A stretch of 64,000 nt of DNA from Streptomyces sp. NBC_00162. Lineage in GTDB: Bacteria > Actinomycetota > Actinomycetes > Streptomycetales > Streptomycetaceae. Location of the stretch: NCBI RefSeq assembly GCF_024611995.1, contig NZ_CP102509.1:3782001-3846000 (forward strand). Reading direction: 5' to 3'. Under the pieces are notes generated by a model. It was not told the DNA's origin. It saw only the letters and a list, made by a program, of their open reading frames with translations, and did no database searches. Both the position numbers and the translations under genes were made by a program. This document shows positions 6,810 to 15,401 of this stretch, one piece after another; position 1 is the first letter of the stretch; each line of letters begins with the position of its first letter.

Positions 6810-8408
6810 TCAGGGCTTCGCGGGGGGCGGCTCCCAGCCGCTGAGCACGATGTCGAACTGCTGTTGGGTCGTGGCCCAGTCGGCGACCGGGCTCGACATG
6901 TAGACGGCGTACTCCGTCTCGTCCGGGGCGATGTACATCTGCTCCCTGGCCCGGCGCGGACCGGGGTGGTTCACCTTCTCCGTCCAGCTGAAGTCCCAGA
7001 GCGCGGCCCGGGTGCTGTCCCGGAAGGTGTTCTGGTTCAGCAGCTGCTTCTTGTAGTCGGTCCGCTTCTGCACCTGCTTCTCCAGGTCGAGCAGGTGCGC
7101 GTACGGGTTCTCGTAGTCCGGAGTGGAGTCGGCGGCGATCCGGATGAGGTGCTTTCCGTTGTCCGGGGTGTAGTCGATCTGGTCGCCGTTCGTCTGGCGC
7201 GTCCAGCCGTCCGGGACGAACAGGGTGAAGCCTGCGATGGGGTCGGTGACCTTGGTGTATCCGGCCGGCACCGCGTCGTCGGGGGCGCTGACGTTCTTGT
7301 CCGAGTCGCCGTCCTTCTCGGTGTCGCTCGTGTATTTGAGCGCCCCGAAGACACCGCCGCCGCCGAGCAGCGCCGCCACCAGGGCGATCACCGCGGCACG
7401 TTTGATCCAGCCGTTCGCCGGCGCCTCGGGCGCGGCCGCGGGCCCGGGGGGCTCGGGCAGCTGCGCCGTCGGCGTGGCGTCCGGCCGCACGACGGGCTCT
7501 TCGGGCCGGTCCTGCGCCGGGGCCAGTTCCTCCGAGGTCACCGCGCGCGTCGGCACGTACGCCTGGGCGGCCTTCGGCTCCCGGCCCTCCATCGCCTCCA
7601 GCAGCATCCGCTCGGTCTCCACGACCGTGGGGCGGTCCGCAGGATCCTTGCGCAGCAGGGCCGTGATGACCGGCCCCAGCGCGCCGGACTGCTTCAGGGC
7701 CGGCGGCTCCTCGTTGACCACGGCCTGGAGGCTGGAGATGGGCGAGGTGCGGCGGAACGGCGAACGGGCCTCCACGGCCGTGTACAGGGTGGCGCCCAGC
7801 GACCACAGGTCGGAGGCCGTGCCCGGGGTCCCGCCGGTGACGCGCTCGGGGGCCAGGTAGTCGATGGAGCCGACGATCTCGCCGGTGCGCGTGATGGAGG
7901 AGTCCCCCTCGATCGCCGCGATCCCGAAGTCCGTGAGCAGCACCCGGCCGTCCTTGGCCAGCAGCACGTTGCCCGGCTTCACGTCGCGGTGCAGTACGCC
8001 GACCGCGTGCGCGGCGCGCAACGCGCCCAGCACGTGCAGCCCGATCCTGGCCGCCTCGCGTGGCTCGATGCGCCCGGCCGCCTTGGCCGCGTCCGCGAGG
8101 GAGGGGCCGTCGATGTACTCCATGACGATCCACGGCCGGTCGTCGTGCTCCAGCACGTCGTGGACGGTGACGACCGCCGGATGCTGGATCCGGGCCGCGG
8201 CCCGGGCCTCCTTCTGCGTCCGGGCGTGCATGACGTCCCGGTCCGCCTGGGCGACGTACAGACCCGCCGTCAGTTCCTTGACGGCGACGGTCCTGTGGAG
8301 CAGCTCGTCATGCGCGCGCCACACCTTGCCCATGCCGCCCCGGCCGATCGGCTCGATGAGCCGGTACCGGCCCGCCAGCACGGCGCCCCCACCTGTCTGC
8401 TGTTCCAC
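6810..8408 (-). CDS. Transmembrane Ser/Thr protein kinase
   Basis: A PknB-type receptor kinase of 532 residues. The kinase domain (about 15-275) is complete: Gly loop IGRGGMGKVW (21-30), Lys44 in VAVKEL, catalytic HRDVKPGN (140-147), DFG (160-162) and APE region LAPERV. A Pro-rich linker follows, then one membrane helix at about 337-357 and an extracellular domain of ~170 residues that begins near PAGYTKVTDPIAGFTLFVP. There are no PASTA repeats. The start is GTG. It is the most downstream of three paralogous receptor genes on this strand. In S. coelicolor a neighbouring group of receptor kinases in the same chromosomal context has been linked to spore-wall assembly (family knowledge, not shown here). 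A possible promoter has TAATCT at 8439-8444 on the minus strand. Confidence 0.93.
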   Translation of the reverse strand: MEQQTGGGAVLAGRYRLIEPIGRGGMGKVWRAHDELLHRTVAVKELTAGLYVAQADRDVMHARTQKEARAAARIQHPAVVTVHDVLEHDDRPWIVMEYIDGPSLADAAKAAGRIEPREAARIGLHVLGALRAAHAVGVLHRDVKPGNVLLAKDGRVLLTDFGIAAIEGDSSITRTGEIVGSIDYLAPERVTGGTPGTASDLWSLGATLYTAVEARSPFRRTSPISSLQAVVNEEPPALKQSGALGPVITALLRKDPADRPTVVETERMLLEAMEGREPKAAQAYVPTRAVTSEELAPAQDRPEEPVVRPDATPTAQLPEPPGPAAAPEAPANGWIKRAAVIALVAALLGGGGVFGALKYTSDTEKDGDSDKNVSAPDDAVPAGYTKVTDPIAGFTLFVPDGWTRQTNGDQIDYTPDNGKHLIRIAADSTPDYENPYAHLLDLEKQVQKRTDYKKQLLNQNTFRDSTRAALWDFSWTEKVNHPGPRRAREQMYIAPDETEYAVYMSSPVADWATTQQQFDIVLSGWEPPPAKP

Positions 8409-8533
8409 GAAACCCCGCCGCTCTCTGCACTTCAGGCCAGATTACGGAGCCCACGGGCGCTGTCGGAACCGCCCGGCCGTGGAAAGCCCGCACTGTGACG
8501 CAATCGCCGTGTTGACTGCTCGTCAGGCACCGC

Positions 8534-10921
8534 TCAGCCGCCCGACTTGTAACTCGCCGTGGCCTTCTCGAAGACTTCGGTGACCTTGCCCTGTTCGTCC
8601 TCCGGCCCGGTCACCATGACGACGTGGTAGCTGCCGCCGAGCGCGACGACGAAGTTGCGGGCGAAGACGTTGCGGCCGGTGCCGTCGATCCACGTGTAGC
8701 GGCCCGTGGCGCGCAGTTGCTGGCCGACCTTGGTGGTCTTGACGTCGCCGACGGTGGACCAGGTGGAGGTCCGGTACGGCGTCAGCTCCTGCTCCTTGTC
8801 CTTCTGGTACGCCGCCGGGTCCGGGTTGCCCTCGACCTTGTCCCGGCCGGGGACCACGGTCAGGGTGAACTGCCCGCCGGTGTAGCGCACCTGGCCGGCC
8901 TCGTTGATGCCGCGGCGGTCCCAGCCGTCGGGGACCACGATCTCGAAGTGCTCCGGGTCCTGCTGGGTGGTGTACCCGGCCGGGGCGGGCGGGGCCGACG
9001 CCGTCGGGGGCGGTGTCGTCGTCTGGGGTGCGGGCTTGGACTCGGGGGTACCGGTGGGGACCTGGGACGGGCTCTGCTTGGGCGGGGTCTGCGCGGTGTC
9101 GCCCTGGCCCGCCGGGGCGGCGGACCGCGGCATGAACAGCATCGCGTACGCCACGGCCCCGGCGAGCAGGACCAGGATGCCGACCAGCAGGGTCCGGCCC
9201 AGCGAGCGGGGCTTGCGGGGGGCCGAGGGATTGCGGTGCCGCCCGTGGAGGTCACCGCGGCGGCGTACGACGGGCAGCCGCGCGGGATCGGGATCGGGCA
9301 TCGGGAGCATGGCGAAGCCCGCGTCGGGCTCGGGGGCGGACCGTACGAGCGAGCGCAGCCAGCCCCGGAGCTCCTCGAAGTCCGGCCGCTCGGTCGGGTC
9401 CTGACGCAGCAGCGATTCCACGACCGGGCGGAGCGCGCCGCACTCCTCGGCGAAGGCCGGGGGCTCGGCGCAGACCATCTCGACGAGTTCGGCGACGCTC
9501 TCCTCGGGGTACGGGGCGTGCCCCTGGACGGACCGGTACAGCAGCGCGCCGAGCGCCCAGAGGTCGGTGGCGGGGCCGACGGGGGCCGCGATCTGCCAGG
9601 GCCCGGTCACGGGGCGGGCCTGCTCGGGGGCCCAGCGCTCGGTGACGGCTCCGACGACCGTCATCCGCGTCAGGCGCGCCCGCTCGGCGTCCAGGCCACT
9701 GCGCGGGCCGGCCCAGCCGGTGCCGGGGCCCGTGCCGGTTTGCGAGGCTGATCGGGTCGACGGGGCCAGCGCCTGTTCCGGGGCGTCGGCCTGGCGGTAG
9801 CCCTGGGGCAGCGCGAGCTGGGCGGGCAGTACGGGCGACTGCGGCGCCTGTGTCGCCTGAGGTGCCTGTGCTGTTTGCGGTGTCTGCGGATCGGGCTCCC
9901 GGTCGGGCTCCCCGTCGGGCTCCGGCTCGGGAGGCGCGAGGGCCGGGCGGCGGGGGGTCGCGCCGTGCCAGGGCGCGGTGGCGGCGGTCTCGGGGCCGCC
10001 GTACGGGTACGAGTACCCCTGCGGGAGGGCCGACCCCTGCGGCCTCGGCTCCGGCACGACGATGGGGTCGGCCTGGCGCTGCTCGCCGACCTTGGCGGCG
10101 GCCGCCCGCGTCCCGGCCCGGTACGCGGCGATGGCCCCGGCCCGCGCGGCGGCCTTGAGCTCCGGCTGGTCCTCTGGGCGCCCTGGGGTGATGTGGTCGG
10201 TGTACCGCGGCCCCGTGTCGTACCCGGGAGCCACCAGCGGCGCGTACCCGGGATCGGGCCGGGGCCCGGGGTCCGGCGACGCGGGCTCCGGGCGCGGGGC
10301 GGGAGCCGCGGCCCAGCCCTCGTCGCCGCCCGAGGCCTCGGGGCCGCCCGGGACGGGGTCGTACCCGCACAGGGCCTCCTCGGCCGCGCCGGCAGCCAGG
10401 CCGGTCAGCACGACCCGCCCGTCATCGCAGACCAGTACCGTCCGTACGGTGATGTTGCGGTGGGTCCAGCCGTGCGCGTGCAGCACCCGCAGCGCGGTCA
10501 GCACGTCCGAGGCCACCTCCGCCGCCCGGTAGGGGCTCAGCGGCTCGTCGGCGATCAGCGCCGCCAGGGGCCTGGCCGGGACCAGTTCGCTAACTATCCA
10601 CAGCGACCCGCCCTCGGCGAACACGTCGAAGACCTGGTCCAGCCGCGGGTGATCGGGAATGGCCGCGGCGGCCTGCGCCGCCTCGATCGCGCGCCGCACG
10701 GCCGGCAGATCGCCCGGGGCGCGGCCCCCGGCCACCGGGACGGCGCGGTGCCCGTCCAGCAGTTCGGCGTCCACGACCTCCGGCAACGGCACCTGCCGGA
10801 CCAGGACTTCCTGCCCGCTGCGGGTGTCGAAGGCCCGGGTCTCCACCAGCTCGTACTCGTCCGTCGGCGGCAGCGGCAGACGGTAGCGGTGGGCCAGGAT
10901 CCGGCCCGCGTAGTCCTCCAC
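8534..10921 (-). CDS. Transmembrane receptor pseudokinase with a ~250-residue insertion
   Basis: A 795-residue paralogue of the flanking kinases whose kinase-like domain is degenerate. There is no glycine loop; the VAVK lysine position reads VLVRQV (Arg42); HRD is HRN (154-156); DFG is replaced by TGL (173-175). Between this point and the APE motif (WAPEQARP, near 430) sits a Pro/Ala/Gln-rich insertion of about 250 residues. Later subdomains are recognisable (ATDLWALGALLYRSV, LLRQDPTERPDFEEL). A membrane helix lies at about 574-596, then a Thr/Pro stalk and an extracellular domain that begins like that of its neighbours (PAGYTTQQDPEHFEIVVPDG). The GTG at 10921 follows GGGGGAGG by 4 nt; a second GTG nine codons upstream is less likely. 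The frame is intact, so this is a maintained pseudokinase, not a decayed gene. The role is inferred to be a scaffold or allosteric partner of the adjacent kinases. Confidence 0.85.
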   Translation of the reverse strand: MEDYAGRILAHRYRLPLPPTDEYELVETRAFDTRSGQEVLVRQVPLPEVVDAELLDGHRAVPVAGGRAPGDLPAVRRAIEAAQAAAAIPDHPRLDQVFDVFAEGGSLWIVSELVPARPLAALIADEPLSPYRAAEVASDVLTALRVLHAHGWTHRNITVRTVLVCDDGRVVLTGLAAGAAEEALCGYDPVPGGPEASGGDEGWAAAPAPRPEPASPDPGPRPDPGYAPLVAPGYDTGPRYTDHITPGRPEDQPELKAAARAGAIAAYRAGTRAAAAKVGEQRQADPIVVPEPRPQGSALPQGYSYPYGGPETAATAPWHGATPRRPALAPPEPEPDGEPDREPDPQTPQTAQAPQATQAPQSPVLPAQLALPQGYRQADAPEQALAPSTRSASQTGTGPGTGWAGPRSGLDAERARLTRMTVVGAVTERWAPEQARPVTGPWQIAAPVGPATDLWALGALLYRSVQGHAPYPEESVAELVEMVCAEPPAFAEECGALRPVVESLLRQDPTERPDFEELRGWLRSLVRSAPEPDAGFAMLPMPDPDPARLPVVRRRGDLHGRHRNPSAPRKPRSLGRTLLVGILVLLAGAVAYAMLFMPRSAAPAGQGDTAQTPPKQSPSQVPTGTPESKPAPQTTTPPPTASAPPAPAGYTTQQDPEHFEIVVPDGWDRRGINEAGQVRYTGGQFTLTVVPGRDKVEGNPDPAAYQKDKEQELTPYRTSTWSTVGDVKTTKVGQQLRATGRYTWIDGTGRNVFARNFVVALGGSYHVVMVTGPEDEQGKVTEVFEKATASYKSGG

Positions 10922-11000
10922 ATCGCCTCCCCCGAGTGCTGGGGGCACCCCCGTGGCCCCGCTGACACGATACGTCTCCGGGGCCGCCCGCGTCCCGAGG

Positions 11001-13262
11001 TCAGCCGAGCGGCTGGAAGGTCTCGAAGGCGGTGGTGCGCATCTGCGTGCACTCGGGGCCGTCCCACTGGTCGGCCGGGCAGCTGATCATGATGGCGTAG
11101 CCGTGCGTCGCGTCCATCTTGAAGCCGCGGTTGAGGACGCGGACCCGGATGCCGTTCTGGTCGCGCTCGAACTCCCAGTCGGCGACGGTGGGGTAGTTCC
11201 GGTAGCTCGCCAGGTCGATCCTGAGCAGCTTGTAGTTCGTGCTGCTGGCCGCCGTACCGGGATTCGATTCGATCCAGGCCTTGCGCGCGTCGTCGCCCGG
11301 GGTGTCGTTGTAGTCGACCTGGATCCGGGGGAAGCCGCCGTCACGGCTGTATATCCCGCCCGATTTCCTGCCCGCTATGCCCGTCAGGTGGAAGCCCTCG
11401 GGCATCGCCATCGTGAAGTGGAATCCAGGGTCCGTCACCAGGGCGTATCCCGCCGGGAGTCCACTGCCGGCACCCCCGGGCTGTGCGCCCTGGCCTTGTC
11501 CCTGGCCCTGGCCCTGCCCCTGGTCGGCGCCCGGGCTCTGCTGCCCCTGGCCGCCGGGGGTGGCGTTGCCGCCCCCCGTCCCGGCGCCCGGCTCACCGGA
11601 CTTGGCCGAGGGCTGGGGGCTCTGCGCGGCGCCGCCCGACGACGGGCCCGCGGACGCGGACGGGTTGGTGTTGCCGCCCTTGCCCTCGTTCTTGCGGCCG
11701 TCGTTGTCGTCGCCGCTGATGGCGTAGGCGATGAGCGAGCCGACCGCCGCGAGCACGACCACCACGGCGGCTATCGCGAGCGCGATGGTGCGGCGCGGCA
11801 TGACGTCGGTGAGCGGGGCCATCACCGGGGCGGTCCTGGTGCTGGGCTTGGGCGTGGACTCGGGCTTGTCCGCCGGCGACTCCGCGGCCGTGGCGGCCGT
11901 CGTGGCCGACGCGACCGCCGCCGCCTTGCGGGCCGACTTCAGTGCGGCGCGGGCGCGTTCGCGCTGCTCGCGATCCCGGCGCTCGCGTTCCTTCTTCGCC
12001 GCCTTCTCGGCCGCCTTCTCCGCGGCGGCCTTCTCGGCGGCCGCCTTGGCGTCCGCGAGCGATATCTGCCGGGTCTCCTCGGCGGGCGGGGCAGCCACCG
12101 GGACCGGCTCGGGCTCGGGCGCGTTGATGACGGCGTTGAGCATCGCCCGCGCCCGGACGTCGTCCAGGCGGTGGGCCGGGTCCTTGGCGAGCAGACCGTA
12201 GATGACGTCGGTCAGCGGGCCGGCGTTCTTGGGCGGGTCCACCGGCTCGGTCATCACCGCGGTGAGGGTGGCGAGGGCGGAGCCCTTGTCGTACGGGGGC
12301 ACGCCCTCGACGGCGGCGTACAGCAGGCCGCCGAGCGACCACATGTCGGCGGGCGGGCCGGGCTTGTAGCCGCGGGCACGCTCGGGAGAGATGTAGGACG
12401 GGGCGCCGACGAGCATGCCGGTGGAGGTGACGGAGGGGTCGCCCTCGACCTGCGCGATGCCGAAGTCGGTGAGGACGACGCGGCCGCTGGCGGCGATGAG
12501 CACGTTGGACGGCTTGACGTCCCGGTGCAGGATGCCCTGCCCGTGCGCGGCGCGCAGCACGTCGAGCACGGCAAGGCCGACCTCGGCGGCGCGGCGCGGG
12601 GTGAGGGCGCCGTTCTCCCGTATGAACTCGGCGAGCGAGGGGCCCTCGATGAGCTCCATGACGATCCACGGCCGGGCGTCCTCGTCGACGACGTCGTAGA
12701 CGGTGACCGCTCCGCCGCTGCGGATCCGGGCGATGGCCTTGGCCTCGCGGAGGGTACGGGTGATGAGGCGCCGCTTCTCGTCCTCGTCCACACCGCTGCC
12801 GAACCGGAGTTCCTTGACGGCGACCGTCCGGCCCAGGGTCTCGTCCTCGGCCCGCCAGACGGTACCCATCCCGCCCTTGCCGAGCACGGCCCCCAGCCGG
12901 TACCGCCCGGCCAGCAGCCGCCCCTTGTCCTGGCCGGTCCCGGCCGACTTGGCGGCCTCGGCCCTGGCCTTGACCTCGGCGGCCACGGCATCGGCCTTCT
13001 CCACCACGGGATTGACGGGCTTTGCCAGGTCAGCCTTGGCCGCTGCGGGCTTCGCGTCCTCGGGCTCGGCCGTCACCGCAGGCGCAGGCTCCGCCTTCGC
13101 GGCAGGCTCCGGCTTCGCCGCGGGCTCCGGCTTCGCCGCAGGCACGGCCTCGGCGTTGGCCGGCTCGGGCTCCGATTCCGGCTCCACGACAGCGGGCTTC
13201 GCATCTTCCGGCTCAGCCGTAGGCGCCCCGGCAGGTGACTCGGTGTGCTCCGGCTTCGACAT
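11001..13262 (-). CDS. Transmembrane Ser/Thr protein kinase with charged juxtamembrane coiled coil
   Basis: A 753-residue receptor kinase. An N-terminal low-complexity region (about 1-115) carries Pro-Glu-Ala-Lys repeats (KPEPAA units). The kinase domain (about 120-385) is complete, with Lys150 (VAVKEL), HRD 246-248 and DFG 266-268. A Lys/Glu/Arg/Ala-rich helix (about 400-450) is probably coiled coil, then a membrane helix at about 493-515, a Gly/Gln/Ser stalk with QG repeats, and an extracellular domain starting PAGYALVTDPGFHFTMAMP. The start at 13262 (MSKPEH) has AGGGG a few bases upstream. It is first in the three-gene receptor array; the gap to the pseudokinase gene is 79 nt, so cotranscription is likely. 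Confidence 0.93.
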   Translation of the reverse strand: MSKPEHTESPAGAPTAEPEDAKPAVVEPESEPEPANAEAVPAAKPEPAAKPEPAAKAEPAPAVTAEPEDAKPAAAKADLAKPVNPVVEKADAVAAEVKARAEAAKSAGTGQDKGRLLAGRYRLGAVLGKGGMGTVWRAEDETLGRTVAVKELRFGSGVDEDEKRRLITRTLREAKAIARIRSGGAVTVYDVVDEDARPWIVMELIEGPSLAEFIRENGALTPRRAAEVGLAVLDVLRAAHGQGILHRDVKPSNVLIAASGRVVLTDFGIAQVEGDPSVTSTGMLVGAPSYISPERARGYKPGPPADMWSLGGLLYAAVEGVPPYDKGSALATLTAVMTEPVDPPKNAGPLTDVIYGLLAKDPAHRLDDVRARAMLNAVINAPEPEPVPVAAPPAEETRQISLADAKAAAEKAAAEKAAEKAAKKERERRDREQRERARAALKSARKAAAVASATTAATAAESPADKPESTPKPSTRTAPVMAPLTDVMPRRTIALAIAAVVVVLAAVGSLIAYAISGDDNDGRKNEGKGGNTNPSASAGPSSGGAAQSPQPSAKSGEPGAGTGGGNATPGGQGQQSPGADQGQGQGQGQGQGAQPGGAGSGLPAGYALVTDPGFHFTMAMPEGFHLTGIAGRKSGGIYSRDGGFPRIQVDYNDTPGDDARKAWIESNPGTAASSTNYKLLRIDLASYRNYPTVADWEFERDQNGIRVRVLNRGFKMDATHGYAIMISCPADQWDGPECTQMRTTAFETFQPLG

Positions 13263-13438
13263 GCGTCCCCTCTGCGATCGTGCCGCTGCTCCGCCTGCCC
13301 CGACGGCCGGCCAACTCGGCGGCCGAGCGACCCGGCGGCCGGGGTCCGCGTAACCCACCCCGGCAGAACCTTCATTGTTCCTCACTCCGCAACGGACGGG
13401 CGCCCCGGGTCCGCGGTTCCCCCTTCCGCATCCCGGAG

Positions 13439-15145
13439 TTACAACGGAACGATGTCGGGCGCCCCCAGCCGCGCCGCGTCCGCCGTCTGGTCGTCAGGCT
13501 GGCGCTGCGATTCCCGCTCCGCTTGTACCCGCTTCTCGTAGTGCTCCACTTCTTTCTCGATCTGCTGCTTGTCCCACCCCAGCACCGGCGCCATCAACTC
13601 CGCGCACTCCCGCGCCGACCGCGTCCCCCGGTCGAAGGTCTCGATCGAGATCCGCGTCCGCCGCGTCAGCACGTCGTCCAGGTGCCGCGCCCCCTCGTGC
13701 GAGGCGGCGTATACGATCTCGGCCCGCAGGTAGTCCTCCGCCCCGGTGACCGGCTCACCCAGCCCCGGATCGGCGGCGATCATGTCCAGCAGCTCCTCCG
13801 TCAGCGACCCGAACCGGTTCAACAGGTGCTCCACCCGCACCACGTGAAGACCCGTCCGGGCGGCCATCCTCGCCCGTGCGTTCCACAGCGCCCGGTACCC
13901 CTCCGCGCCCACCAGCGGCACGTCCTCCGTAACGCACTCCGCCACCCGCTGGTCCAGCCCGTGCACCGCCTCGTCGACCGCGTCCTTGGCCATGACCCGG
14001 TACGTCGTGTACTTGCCGCCCGCCACCACCACCAGCCCCGGCACCGGGTGCGCCACCGTGTGCTCGCGCGACAGCTTGCTCGTCGCGTCCGACTCCCCGG
14101 CCAGCAGGGGCCGCAGGCCCGCGTACACGCCCTGGACGTCGTCCCGCGTCAGCGGCACCGCCAGCACCGAGTTCACGTGCTCCAGCAGGTAGTCGATGTC
14201 CGCGCTCGACGCCGCCGGATGCGCCTTGTCCAGGTCCCAGTCGGTGTCCGTGGTCCCCACGATCCAGTGCCGCCCCCACGGGATGACGAACAGCACCGAC
14301 TTCTCGGTCCGCAGGATCAGCCCGGTGCTCGAATGGATTCGGTCCTTCGGTACGACCAGATGGATGCCCTTCGACGCCCGTACGTGGAACTGCCCGCGCT
14401 CCCCGATCAGCGCCTGGGTGTCGTCCGTCCACACCCCGGTCGCGTTCACGACCTGCTTCGCGCGGATCTCGTACTCCCCGCCGCCCTCCACGTCCCGCAC
14501 CCGCGCGCCGACCACCCGTTCGCCCTCACGGAGGAAGCCGATCACTCTCGCCCGGTTGGCGCATTGCGCCCCGTACGCCGCGGCCGTCCGGACCAGGGTC
14601 GCCACGTACCGCGCGTCGTCCATCTGGGCGTCGTAGTACTGCAGGGCGCCCACCAGCGCGTCCTTGCGCAGCGCCGGGGCCACCCGCAGCGCGCGCTTGC
14701 GCGAGAGGTGCCGGTGCACCGGCAGCCCCCGGCCGTGCCCGCTGGAGATCGACATCGCGTCGTAGAGCGCCACGCCCGAGCCCGCGTACCACCGCTCCCA
14801 GCCCTTGTGCTGCAAGGGGTACAGGAACGGCACCGGCTTCACCAGGTGCGGTGCGAGGCGCTCCAGCAGCAGGCCGCGCTCCTTCAGCGCCTCCCGCACG
14901 AGGGCGAAGTCGAGCATCTCCAGATACCGCAGGCCGCCGTGGATGAGCTTGCTCGACCTGCTGGAGGTGCCCGACGCCCAGTCCCGCGCCTCCACCAGGC
15001 CGGTCGACAGGCCTCTGGTCGCCGCGTCGAGCGCGGTGCCGGCGCCGACCACGCCCGCGCCCACGACCAGTACGTCCAGCTCCCGCTCGGCCATCCGGGC
15101 GAGGGCCTCGGCGCGCTGCGCCGGTCCCAGTGTCGCTGTCCTCAC
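13439..15145 (-). CDS. glpD: Glycerol-3-phosphate dehydrogenase (FAD-dependent)
   Basis: Oxidises sn-glycerol 3-phosphate to dihydroxyacetone phosphate and passes electrons to the quinone pool at the membrane. The 568-residue protein has the FAD motif VLVVGAGVVGAGTALDAATR near the N-terminus, the family signature SGTSSRSSKLIHGGLRYLEM, and GGKYTTYRVMAKDAVD in the second half, with the usual C-terminal helical domain. The GTG start at 15145 has GGGAGG 5 nt upstream. No glpK or glpF is adjacent. The gene is divergent from a nucleotide-sugar dehydrogenase; the shared 256-nt region contains an AT-rich inverted repeat at 15286-15297. Confidence 0.93.
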   Translation of the reverse strand: MRTATLGPAQRAEALARMAERELDVLVVGAGVVGAGTALDAATRGLSTGLVEARDWASGTSSRSSKLIHGGLRYLEMLDFALVREALKERGLLLERLAPHLVKPVPFLYPLQHKGWERWYAGSGVALYDAMSISSGHGRGLPVHRHLSRKRALRVAPALRKDALVGALQYYDAQMDDARYVATLVRTAAAYGAQCANRARVIGFLREGERVVGARVRDVEGGGEYEIRAKQVVNATGVWTDDTQALIGERGQFHVRASKGIHLVVPKDRIHSSTGLILRTEKSVLFVIPWGRHWIVGTTDTDWDLDKAHPAASSADIDYLLEHVNSVLAVPLTRDDVQGVYAGLRPLLAGESDATSKLSREHTVAHPVPGLVVVAGGKYTTYRVMAKDAVDEAVHGLDQRVAECVTEDVPLVGAEGYRALWNARARMAARTGLHVVRVEHLLNRFGSLTEELLDMIAADPGLGEPVTGAEDYLRAEIVYAASHEGARHLDDVLTRRTRISIETFDRGTRSARECAELMAPVLGWDKQQIEKEVEHYEKRVQAERESQRQPDDQTADAARLGAPDIVPL

Positions 15146-15285
15146 GGCTGCCTCCCGTTGGTGCGGGTGCTCCCCGCGTCGTGCGGGTGATCCCGCTCAC
15201 ATCCCCGTTTCATGATTCTGACCGCCCGCACCCACATCAGCCACCGCCTGTGGACAACACAACGGCGACCACCACCCCAGAATGC

Positions 15286-15297
15286 GACATATCTGTC
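15286..15297. promoter_or_regulatory. AT-rich inverted repeat in the glpD divergent region
   Basis: GACATATCTGTC has GACA/TGTC arms with a 4-nt centre and sits in the most AT-rich stretch of the intergenic region (15283-15320), with another GACA at 15315. It could be an operator or part of a promoter for either glpD or the dehydrogenase gene. No regulator is assigned. Confidence 0.25.
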
Positions 15298-15401
15298 ATA
15301 TATACGCCTAGTCTGACATTGCGCCAGCTCCCTCCGGGCTTTCCCTGTCCACAGGACTTGCGCGCGCATCCCCCTCATGTCAGGGAAGGGACGGCACCCC
15401 C

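Noticed and set aside
3265..8133. 1622-codon minus-strand frame reading through SSADH and kinase genes into the GMC gene
   Set aside because: Only the last 598 codons are protein-like; the upstream part is a shifted frame over other genes, and the true start at 5061 has a Shine-Dalgarno.
5193..8498. 1101-codon plus-strand frame opposite SSADH and kinase genes
   Set aside because: It is an antisense shadow over two well-supported genes; the composition is typical of the wrong frame.
11430..11540. Gln-Gly repeats in the third receptor gene as a possible repeat array
   Set aside because: A low-complexity protein linker (QG units) encoded by GC-rich triplets, not a DNA repeat element.
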